Of a stretch of DNA of 14,015 nt, positions 6,915 through 14,015 are shown one piece after another (positions within the stretch are counted from its first letter, which is position 1; each line of letters begins with the position of its first letter). The position numbers and the translations under genes were made by a program. Under the pieces are notes generated by a model. That model was given only the letters and a program-made list of their open reading frames with translations. It made no database searches and was not told the DNA's origin. The DNA comes from Synechococcaceae cyanobacterium RL_1_2. GTDB taxonomy: Bacteria > Cyanobacteriota > Cyanobacteriia > Cyanobacteriales > JAAUPO01. The stretch lies in the NCBI GenBank assembly GCA_012033095.1, contig JAAUPO010000013.1, positions 1 to 14,015 of the forward strand, written 5' to 3'.

Positions 6915-8379
6915 TTAGAGGGAACAAGAACGGCGTTGGGAGTCATCTATCGGTTCCTGCCAAGAATAAGCAAAATGACTAATGCCATTAATGTTTAACT
7001 TAGCCTGTTCGATCGCTTGCATTTGTAGCTCTAGGGGGGGCTTATTATTAAGATAATCTCCCCAGGTACCCGCGATCGCTGGAATTACTTCAATCGAACC
7101 AGTTCTAACATTTAAAACCCGTTGGATTTCCTGCACAATACAACTACTATCAATACAATTACTGTAGGCCATGGGATGCCATTCCATTTGGGAGGTGAAA
7201 TAATCCCAAGGTTGTAGTCTCGAATCAAATCCCGTTCTTCCCACTACTTGATTCCCATGGGGAAAAAATACCGCACCAGTAGGAATGGATTGACTACGGG
7301 CCGGCAAAGAAACCAAATCAAGGAAATCAATCACCCCCTGGGCTGCATGGGCTACGGTTAAAAACCAAAGATCCTGCTGAATACTTTCGTAAGTGTTAGG
7401 ATTCAAATTCAGAAGAGGCGGCCTTCCCAAAGGGGGGTAACTTCTTGGGGATAGTTTCCTTGGCTATCTTTACATCCTCATTGGTGATATAGCCCTGGGC
7501 TACATACTTTTTGATGAGCATCAAACCTTGATTGTTCTTGGCCCGGCGAAATAAAGCATTTTTCGAAGATGGGCTATAAATCCATAAATCTTTCACATTG
7601 CCGGCTACCGAATTACTGCCACTGCCCCGAGGGTAACGAATATAATCGAATAGCACCCCATCGGGTTTGCGTTTCGCCACTTCCTCCACCAAACTATAAA
7701 GATCGATTTGGGCTTGACGACTGTAGGGATCCACAAATACCTGGGAATAACCATCAACATAATCTAAGCTAGTTTGACCTTTACCATTGAGAGCAAGGGA
7801 TTCTTGGCGATCGGGCATCAGGGCATAATCATAGCCAAAGTTCATGGTAAAAAACCAAGCGTACACTTTCATGCCCCGCTCATGACCTTTTGCAATGATT
7901 TCAGCAAGTAAATCCCGATCGCTTTGATCGGTGTGACCCAATACCGATTCCCATGGGCTACGGTTATCCTTTTCCGGTAACAGGACTAAGCTATTGTAAA
8001 AAACTTCTAAATAAATCTCGTTATAGCCCTTATCGACAATGCGATCGAGGATTTCTTCCACCTTCCCGGCGTTAGCATCACAGGGATAGACCCTTAACCA
8101 CAGGCCCTGGGTCTCGAACCTCGTACGACGACGGCATTGCTCTAGCAACTTTTTATGTTTTTTAATAATTGCCCCATAATCCCTTTGGGCTTGTTGATTG
8201 TTGGGGTTAGTTTGCACTAATTCCCTTAGTTCCTGCTTTGCCTTAACTTCTTCGGCCGTAAACTTACAGTATTCTTCGGGTTGGGCTTGGGCTTGGGCGA
8301 TCGTTAAATTTTGGGAAAATAAAACCGTTGTTAAACTGAAACAGGTACACCAACGAACAACAAAATCCAATTTTTTCAT
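6915..8379 (-). pseudogene. Exported GHL10-family (glycosyl hydrolase-like) protein, one frameshift
   Basis: Two adjacent reading frames form one protein of the GHL10 family (DUF187/YngK-like TIM barrels). It begins with a signal peptide (MKKLDFVVRW, a hydrophobic stretch to about residue 28, then AQAQAQ), so it is exported. A helical linker follows (about 35-90), then the barrel: TQGLWLRVYP near residue 90, YNEIYLEVF (119-127), MKVYAWF (170-176) and the diagnostic DGVLFDYIRYP (240-250). The first frame leaves the family pattern at a run of six Gs (7432-7437; six Cs on the coding strand). One C fewer joins it to the second frame as KKLPPLGRPPLL, giving 487 residues that end in ISHFAYSW. Relatives act on bacterial wall glycans (DigH/YddW); the substrate here is unknown. 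It lies downstream of the atp operon, separated by a terminator. Confidence 0.8.
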
Positions 8380-8536
8380 AGTAAACCTGAGCTTATAGTT
8401 TCAGCATCGGCCGATAATGACAACGTATAACAGTATCTATCTTTCTGGATCAATATCCCTTAATCAGGACGTTAAGAATCGGTTTAGCTTGATTTGAGAC
8501 TCCCTCTAGGATGAAAAGTGCCCACCCTCCCCATAA

Positions 8537-8568
8537 TAAAAAGCACCTGAAAATCATTTTTCAGGCAC
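8537..8568 (-). terminator. Intrinsic terminator of the atp operon
   Basis: Read on the minus strand just after atpC, the stem GTGCCTGAAAA pairs with TTTTCAGGTGC (11 pairs including two G-U) around a 3-base loop, immediately followed by TTTTTATTAT. This is a textbook rho-independent terminator, 41 bases past the gamma stop codon. The flanking A/T symmetry may allow some action in the other direction. Confidence 0.85.
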
Positions 8569-8608
8569 TCAATTAATTTCAGGTTACAAATCCTAGCAAT
8601 TATTATGG

Positions 8609-9553
8609 TTAGAGAGCACCGGCACCCGCCACAACCTCTAGAATTTCTTGGGTAATAGACGCTTGACGAGCCTTGTTATAGGAACGGGTTAAACCGGTCA
8701 TCAGCTCAGAAGCATTATCACTGGCATTATTCATCGCCGTCATTCTAGCCGCTAATTCACTAGCTGCTGCTTCCTGGAGGGCCCTTAGCAATTGATTATT
8801 TAAATACAATGGTAAAAGTGCATCTAAAATTTGAGCTGGATCTTGCTCAAAAATCATATCCTGGGGCAAAGATTGAACAGAACTAGTTACTTTTTCCCGT
8901 TCAACACTGAAATTGCCACCGGAGGAAGTAAGACGGAAAATTTCGTCATCTTTTGCTTCTAAACCTTGGGTGGTTAACGGCAGCAGCGTTTGTACCACAG
9001 GGCGGGAGCTAATCAACGATACAAATTTTGTAAATACTAGCTCTACCCGATCTACTTTTTCCGACAAAAATAGGGATAGTAACTCATCCGCAATATCCCC
9101 AGCTTCCGCCGAAGAAGGAATTTGCTCCAACCCGACATACTTTTTGTCGATGGAAACGTTACGACGGCTAAAATATTGGGCAGCTTTTCTTCCTACTAAC
9201 ACATAGGTTGATGCCACTCCTTCCGCTTCTAGTTCCTTCGCCCGCTCCTCTGCCCGACGGATAATGTTGGCGTTGTAACCACCACATAAACCGCGATCAC
9301 CAGTTACTACTAATAGCGCAACGGATTTAACTTCCCGTTGATTTAAAAGGGGTAACGTTAGATCTTCAAATTGCAAACGATTTTGCAAATTATATAAAAC
9401 TGCAGCTAACGTATCAGCAAAAGGGCGGGTTGCATTAACCTGCTCTTGGGCACGACGAACCTTAGCCGCAGCCACGAGGCGCATGGCCTCAGTGATTTTT
9501 TTCGTATTTTTGACCGATTGGATACGGTCTCGAATGGCTTTTAAATTAGGCAT
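8609..9553 (-). CDS. atpC: F1 ATP synthase subunit gamma
   Basis: The 314-residue central rotor shaft of the F1 sector (atpC in cyanobacteria and plants, atpG in the E. coli scheme). The N-terminal coiled-coil helix ([20 protein letters not shown] and onward) and the C-terminal signature [15 protein letters not shown] (300-314) are both present, as is [10 protein letters not shown] (85-94). Compared with E. coli it carries the insertion typical of the photosynthetic type at about residues 195-230 ([20 protein letters not shown]). That insertion has no cysteine, and the only cysteine in the protein is Cys90. The thiol switch of land-plant chloroplast gamma is therefore absent, as expected for a cyanobacterium. 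It is the last gene of the operon, 85 bases after the restored alpha stop, and is intact. Confidence 0.97.
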   Translation of the reverse strand: MPNLKAIRDRIQSVKNTKKITEAMRLVAAAKVRRAQEQVNATRPFADTLAAVLYNLQNRLQFEDLTLPLLNQREVKSVALLVVTGDRGLCGGYNANIIRRAEERAKELEAEGVASTYVLVGRKAAQYFSRRNVSIDKKYVGLEQIPSSAEAGDIADELLSLFLSEKVDRVELVFTKFVSLISSRPVVQTLLPLTTQGLEAKDDEIFRLTSSGGNFSVEREKVTSSVQSLPQDMIFEQDPAQILDALLPLYLNNQLLRALQEAAASELAARMTAMNNASDNASELMTGLTRSYNKARQASITQEILEVVAGAGAL

Positions 9554-9638
9554 CTTAGATTCTGGTTAAGACTCGATGTTAAAACTAAACCCCTAGCTAG
9601 GCCTACCACTAACTAAGGGCTTCACAAAGGATCGCAAA

Positions 9639-11158
9639 TTAAGCAGAAGCAAGGAAACTTTGTTTTTGTTCAACAATAGCTTCTTTTAGTAGGGTTTCTG
9701 CTTCATCGGTTAGTTTTTTTCTCACTAGAAACAATTTTGTACAAATTTAGATTTACTAGTGTTTAAGTACTGACGAAGGGCAACGGTAAAGCCAACTACT
9801 TTATCAGTGGGTACATCATCAAGGTAACCATTTAAACCAGCGTACACGATCGCTACTTGTTCCGCGACGGACAAAGGAGAGTTTTGGTCTTGTTTTAACA
9901 ACTGACGCAAACGCTGACCCCGAGCCAACTGGTTTTGAGTTGCCTGGTCCAGGTCGGATGCAAACTGGGCAAAAGCTTCTAACTCGGAAAATTGAGCTAA
10001 TTCCAATTTCAGTTTTCCAGCTACTTGCTTCATTGCTTTGGTTTGAGCCGCAGAACCAACCCTAGATACGGAAATACCAGCGTTGATGGCAGGACGGAAA
10101 CCGGAGTTAAAGAGATCACTGGAAAGGAAAATTTGACCGTCGGTAATGGAAATTACGTTAGTCGGAATATAAGCAGATACGTCCCCAGCCTGGGTTTCAA
10201 TGATGGGAAGGGCGGTCATACTACCACCACCAAGGTCATCACTGAGTTTAGCTGCCCGTTCTAACAAGCGAGAGTGAATGTAGAATACATCCCCAGGATA
10301 AGCTTCCCGTCCGGGGGGACGACGAAGTAATAGGGACATTTGACGGTAAGCCTGAGCTTGTTTAGACAAGTCATCATAAATGATCAAAGTGGCTTTACCT
10401 TGATACATGAAGTGTTCCGCGATCGCCGCACCAGTATAGGGAGCGAGGAACTGTAACGTTGCAGGGTCATTGGCGTTAGCTGCCACCACTACGGTATAAG
10501 CCATGGCACCTTTTTCTTCTAAAGTACCCACTACTTGGGCAACGGTAGAAGCTTTTTGACCAATGGCTACATACACACAAATTACATCTTCCTCTTTTTG
10601 GTTGATGATGGTGTCGATCGCTACAGCAGTTTTACCAGTTTGACGGTCACCAATGATCAGTTCCCGTTGACCACGGCCAATGGGAATCATCGCATCGATC
10701 GCCGTAATCCCAGTTTGCATCGGTTCATGGACAGAACGACGCTGAATGATACCAGGAGCCATGGATTCGATTAAACGGGTATCAGTGCTTTCAATGTCAC
10801 CTTTACCATCAATGGGACGAGCCAACGCATCCACTACCCGGCCAATAATCGCTGGGCCCACAGGGATTTCCGCAATTCTACCAGTAGCTTTAACGGTACT
10901 ACCTTCTTGGATACTGCGGCCACTACCCATAAGTACAGCACCGACGTTATCTTCTTCCAGGTTAAGGGCGATTCCTACGGAACCATCTTCAAACTCTAAA
11001 AGTTCCCCAGCCATAGCCTGCTCTAATCCATAGATCCGAGCAATGCCATCACCCACTTGAAGTACAGTTCCCGCATTGGAGATCTGCACATCTTGGTCGT
11101 AGGCTTCGATCTGTTGACGAATAATATTGCTAATTTCGTCAGGTCTAATACTAACCAT
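9639..11158 (-). pseudogene. atpA: F1 ATP synthase subunit alpha, two frameshifts in the last 35 codons
   Basis: The non-catalytic nucleotide-binding subunit of F1. The Walker A motif GDRQTGKT (170-177), the Walker B strand ATLIIYDD (256-263), and the family signature [14 protein letters not shown] (356-369, with Arg366 as the arginine finger) are intact. The frame ends early at 9725-9727 after FVQNCF. Dropping one base from the T4 run at 9735-9738 and one from the T7 run at 9714-9720 restores FVQIVSSEKKLTDEAETLL through to LASA and a TAA at 9639-9641. That gives 505 residues, the normal length, with an end close to chloroplast alpha. A product stopping at 477 would lose the C-terminal helices. 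The paired one-base gains in homopolymers look like sequence errors. Confidence 0.92.
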
Positions 11159-11227
11159 ATCCTAAGTTAATTAGTCGTTAATGTGTTTTTAGTTAAGAGA
11201 AAATTTGTAATTTTTTTTACTATGCCT

Positions 11228-11777
11228 TTACTTAGCAAGACTCATGCCAATACGACGAAGTTGGGCCTTAAGACTAGCGTCAATTACTTGGGAACCAATC
11301 TTAATGATTACACCCCCAATTAAATTTGCATCAATGCTAGTTTTTAGTTCCACTTCCGTCGCTCCAGTAATACCCCTAACTTTATCAATTAAGGAATACT
11401 GTTGATCTGAGCTTAATTCCCGGGCCGAGATTACCTCAGCAAGAACAACTTGATTCAGTTCCCTTACTAATTTGAGATATTGCTCTACAATGGCCTGCAA
11501 AAAATAATTCTTCTTTTATCGATTAATAAATCTAAAAGTTATATAGATAATGATTAACCTTATCGCCGATCACCCTTCTAAGGAAAGATTTTTTTAAGTC
11601 CTTCCCAATCACAGGATTAGCAATAAATTCGGAGAACTCAGGCGACTCATTAAATAAGTACTGTAATCCTTTGAATTCATCGGCAAAATGTTGGGTATCT
11701 TTGAGAGATTGAGATAGATCCAACAATGCCTGGGCATAGGGTTCACCAATCTCTGTACTAATTAGGCTTGTACTCAT
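11228..11777 (-). pseudogene. atpH: F1 ATP synthase subunit delta, two frameshifts in mid-gene
   Basis: The stator subunit joining the b/b' stalk to the top of F1 (OSCP-like; atpD in cyanobacterial usage, atpH elsewhere). The N-terminal half (TEIGEPYAQALLDLSQSL to KVNHYLYNF, residues 1-81) and the C-terminal half (LQAIVEQYLKLVRE to the signature-like GGVIIKIGSQVIDASLKAQL) are both clear but in different frames. In between, a third frame reads LLIDKRRIIF, the expected linker. Adding one base to the A4 run at 11534-11537 and one to the A6 run at 11499-11504 gives a single 183-residue protein, the usual size. As written, translation stops after residue 81. It begins 10 bases after atpF and ends 69 bases before atpA. 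Confidence 0.9.
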
Positions 11778-11787
11778 GAGTTCTCTC

Positions 11788-12321
11788 CTAATTTCCTAAT
11801 TGATTAATACTGCGATCAATAAGTTCATATTGGGCAGAATCATCCAACATTCCCTCTAATTTTCTTTCCACTTCGGCCATGGCTAAAGCAGTTACTTCCT
11901 GACGGAGTTGAGCGATCGCTTTCTCCTGTTCAGAGTTTAAATTTTGCTCAGCCATTTCCTGAATCCGAGCAACATCATGTTCACCTTTGGCTAAAATTTG
12001 TGCCTTAATTTCTTCGGCAGTAGTTCCAGCTTCTTGAAGAATAGACTTTGCTTTTAACTCAGCTTCAGCTAAGGATTTTTTCTGTGTTTCTAAAGCAGAT
12101 TTTGCTTCTTGTTGACGGGTTTCGGCATCCTTAATGGCCTGCTCAATTTTGTTACGGCGAGTACTTAAAATGTTCCCGACAATATTTTTACCAAAATAGA
12201 ACAAAACCCCTAATAAGATGGCGAGGTTAATTAGGTTGGTTTCTAAAATGTCAAAATTTAGACCAAAACCGGATTCTTCCGTCGCTAATATAAACATTGT
12301 CCCCATCCCTTTTGTTTCCAT
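11788..12321 (-). CDS. atpF: FO ATP synthase subunit b
   Basis: A 177-residue peripheral-stalk subunit. A single membrane helix lies in the segment [18 protein letters not shown] (about residues 27-44), preceded by [10 protein letters not shown], which is typical of cyanobacterial and chloroplast b. The rest is a long charged helix rich in Ala, Glu, Gln and Lys that forms a right-handed coiled coil with b'. The start is uncertain: besides the ATG at 12321, internal ATGs begin MGTMF (residue 6) and MF (residue 9), and family N-termini resemble MGTMF more than METKGM. The gene is intact, 13 bases after atpG/b' and 10 bases before delta. Confidence 0.95.
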   Translation of the reverse strand: METKGMGTMFILATEESGFGLNFDILETNLINLAILLGVLFYFGKNIVGNILSTRRNKIEQAIKDAETRQQEAKSALETQKKSLAEAELKAKSILQEAGTTAEEIKAQILAKGEHDVARIQEMAEQNLNSEQEKAIAQLRQEVTALAMAEVERKLEGMLDDSAQYELIDRSINQLGN

Positions 12322-12334
12322 GTACTAGTGATAG

Positions 12335-12766
12335 CTAACGAACAAGTTGTGGGCCTAGGAGTTTAACCAGGATCTCCCGGCTAAGGCCATCAACTTGGCC
12401 CCCTAAGTCCTTCATAGCAGCTTCTTTTTGCTTCTCAATCTCTTCGGTCACCACTTGTTTCCGCTGTTGTACTTCAGCTTGGGCTTCAGCGACTTTATTT
12501 GCCACAATTTTTTTGGCGGCGGCTTGGGCTTCAGCAATGATAGCTTGAGATTGTTTGCGAGATTCTGCTAGCTCTTGTTCTAATTGGGCGGCTAAAGCTT
12601 GGGCTTCAGCTAGTTGCTTTTCAGCATCCTGTTTATTAGTGCTAATGTAGTTTTCCCGATCCTCGATCGATTTGGTCAAAGGTTTGTAGAAAACCACATT
12701 TTAAATGGCAGTTAACAATAAAAACTGCAACGCCATTACAGGTAAAGTTGCATCAAAATCAAACAT
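12335..12766 (-). pseudogene. atpG: FO ATP synthase subunit b', interrupted by an in-frame TAA
   Basis: The second peripheral-stalk subunit, found only in photosynthetic-type FO (atpG in cyanobacteria, atpF2 in UniProt). From the ATG at 12764-12766 it reads MFDFDATLPVMALQFLLLTA, the conserved N-terminus and membrane helix. It then meets TAA at 12701-12703 (codon 22), and the same frame continues [20 protein letters not shown] and the coiled coil to 12335. With TTA (Leu) at that codon it is a normal 143-residue protein. A GTG at 12695-12697 could start a 120-residue product, but it would lack the membrane helix and could not anchor. The change is one base (T for A at 12702 on the plus strand), where a T run meets an A run. 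Confidence 0.9.
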
Positions 12767-12807
12767 GTTATTACCAATATTTGCTTGTGGCTAATGTAAA
12801 TGAAGTC

Positions 12808-12841
12808 GGGGAGAAGATTTTAACTAAATAACTTTCTCCCC
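12808..12841 (-). promoter_or_regulatory. Intercistronic stem-loop between the c and b' genes
   Basis: On the transcript, GGGGAGAA pairs perfectly with TTCTCCCC (8 pairs) around an 18-base AT-rich loop, starting 15 bases after the c-subunit stop. It lacks a following T run, so it is not a standard terminator. It may protect the 3' end of the a-c part of the message or limit read-through, which would help supply many c subunits per complex. That role is inference. Confidence 0.55.
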
Positions 12842-12856
12842 TTCTGTCAGTAGTTT

Positions 12857-13120
<264 letters not shown>

Positions 13121-13228
13121 TTAGTTTTTATAGTGAACTGATGTTGAAAAATAAAAGTTAGAGTAAAAGTTACTCAGATTATTAAATATAGTCCTTGGGT
13201 AGAACTTACAACTAAGGTTAATTATCCC

Positions 13229-13969
13229 TTAGTCGTGACCTTCTAGGGCTTCGTGAATATAAGCACCGGCTAGGGTCGCAAATACCAACGCTTGGATTGC
13301 ACTAGTAAACAAACCTAAAGCCATTACTGGTAGGGGGATAAATAGGGGCACTAGTACCACTAATACTCCCACCACTAGTTCATCCGCTAAGATATTTCCG
13401 AATAAACGGAAGCTTAGGGAGAGGGGCTTGGTGAAGTCTTCTAGGATTGCGATCGGCAACAAAATAGGTGTAGGTTCAATGTATTTAGCAAAGTAACCAA
13501 GACCTTTTTTCCGAAAACCAGCGTAAAAATAAGCTAAAGAAGTCAGTAGGGCTAACGCTACGGTGGTATTGATGTCGTTAGTGGGGGCTGCTAATTCACC
13601 TTCTGGAAGTTGAATCACTTTCCAAGGGATCAATGCACCTCCCCAGTTAGAGACAAAAATGAACAAAAATAGCGTGCCAATAAAGGGAACCCAAGGTCGA
13701 AATTCTTTTTCTCCTAGCTGATTTCTGGCTAAGTCCCGAATAAATTCCAACGCGAATTCCATAAAGTTTTGGATACCGCTAGGAACTCTTTGGATATTAC
13801 TGGTAGCCAATAAGGAGGCGATGACGAGGACTCCCACCACTAGCCAAGATCCCATAAGGACTTGACCGTGAACGGTGTAACCGCCGACTTTCCATAGGAA
13901 ATGTTCGCCTACTTCGATTTCAGCAAAGGGCAGATAATTTATTAGATTTAAATCTAAAATATTAAACAT
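13229..13969 (-). CDS. atpB: FO ATP synthase subunit a
   Basis: A 246-residue stator membrane subunit carrying the proton half-channels (atpI in chloroplast-style naming). The essential arginine is Arg188 in [15 protein letters not shown], next to the c-ring. The C-terminal [22 protein letters not shown], with the conserved Gln, Tyr, His and Glu, is intact. An N-terminal segment ([19 protein letters not shown]) precedes five or six hydrophobic helices. It is the first atp gene in the window; in cyanobacteria an atp1/atpI-like gene usually precedes it, but the 46 bases beyond its start show no clear frame. GGGGAAATAG, 6 bases before the ATG, contains a plausible ribosome binding site. Confidence 0.97.
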   Translation of the reverse strand: MFNILDLNLINYLPFAEIEVGEHFLWKVGGYTVHGQVLMGSWLVVGVLVIASLLATSNIQRVPSGIQNFMEFALEFIRDLARNQLGEKEFRPWVPFIGTLFLFIFVSNWGGALIPWKVIQLPEGELAAPTNDINTTVALALLTSLAYFYAGFRKKGLGYFAKYIEPTPILLPIAILEDFTKPLSLSFRLFGNILADELVVGVLVVLVPLFIPLPVMALGLFTSAIQALVFATLAGAYIHEALEGHD

Positions 13970-14015
13970 TCGTTGCTATTTCCCCGAGTATCAATGGCTA
14001 GGGGCAAACTACAAA

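Noticed and set aside
10025..11033. Plus-strand open frames opposite atpA
   Set aside because: They are antisense shadows of a strongly conserved coding sequence and show no protein-like features of their own.
9714..11537. Programmed frameshifting or polymerase slippage as a new way of expressing ATP synthase subunits
   Set aside because: Most of the runs are only four to seven bases, no conserved slippery-site architecture is visible, and unrelated genes (ctaB, GHL10) show the same kind of lesion. Sequence error is simpler.
13970..14015. Possible end of an atp1/atpI-like gene upstream of subunit a
   Set aside because: That gene is expected here in cyanobacteria, but 46 bases are too few to identify a reading frame.

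Overview
This is cyanobacterial chromosomal DNA. The evidence is a chloroplast-type ATP synthase cluster (a, c, b', b, delta, alpha, gamma), the photosystem I assembly factor Ycf3, a MenG/UbiE quinone methyltransferase, and eight copies of the HIP1 octamer GCGATCGC (428, 634, 1252, 4278, 6169, 7072, 10419, 11912). HIP1 is over-represented in many cyanobacteria. The sequence is moderately AT-rich. I cannot name the genus.

Layout. Bases 1-862 (+): the tail of an unidentified gene overlaps menG/ubiE by 11 bases. Bases 863-1176: a miniature inverted-repeat (MITE-like) element. Bases 1177-2017 (-): gatC and ycf3, a close pair. Bases 2018-2771: a gene-free stretch with three miniature elements. Bases 2772-3203 (-): a small VOC-fold protein. 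Bases 3204-4181: a gene-poor stretch ending in a striking palindrome beside a sigma70-like promoter. Bases 4182-6274 (+): ctaA and ctaB, which convert heme B to heme O and then heme A for cytochrome oxidase. Bases 6275-6914: direct repeats, a probable two-way terminator and a fourth copy of the first element. Bases 6915-8379 (-): an exported GHL10-type glycosyl-hydrolase-like protein. Bases 8537-13969 (-): the atp operon, transcribed a > c > b' > b > delta > alpha > gamma, with a good terminator after gamma. Its promoter lies outside the window.

The most notable observation concerns sequence integrity. Five genes are formally broken by seven tiny lesions: atpG/b' (in-frame TAA), delta (two one-base losses in A/T runs), alpha (two one-base gains in A/T runs), ctaB (one extra base) and the GHL10 gene (one extra C in a C run). 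Correcting each lesion gives a full-length protein of normal family length (143, 183, 505, 311 and 487 aa). No selected genome could lose three subunits of its only ATP synthase this way. Homopolymer sequencing or assembly error is therefore the leading explanation, with true pseudogenisation (and an intact second copy elsewhere) or slippage rescue as less likely alternatives.

I found no convincing undescribed system. The items most worth a second look are the lesion pattern, the mobile miniature repeats with target-site duplications, the palindrome/promoter unit before ctaA, and a strong hairpin between the c and b' genes.
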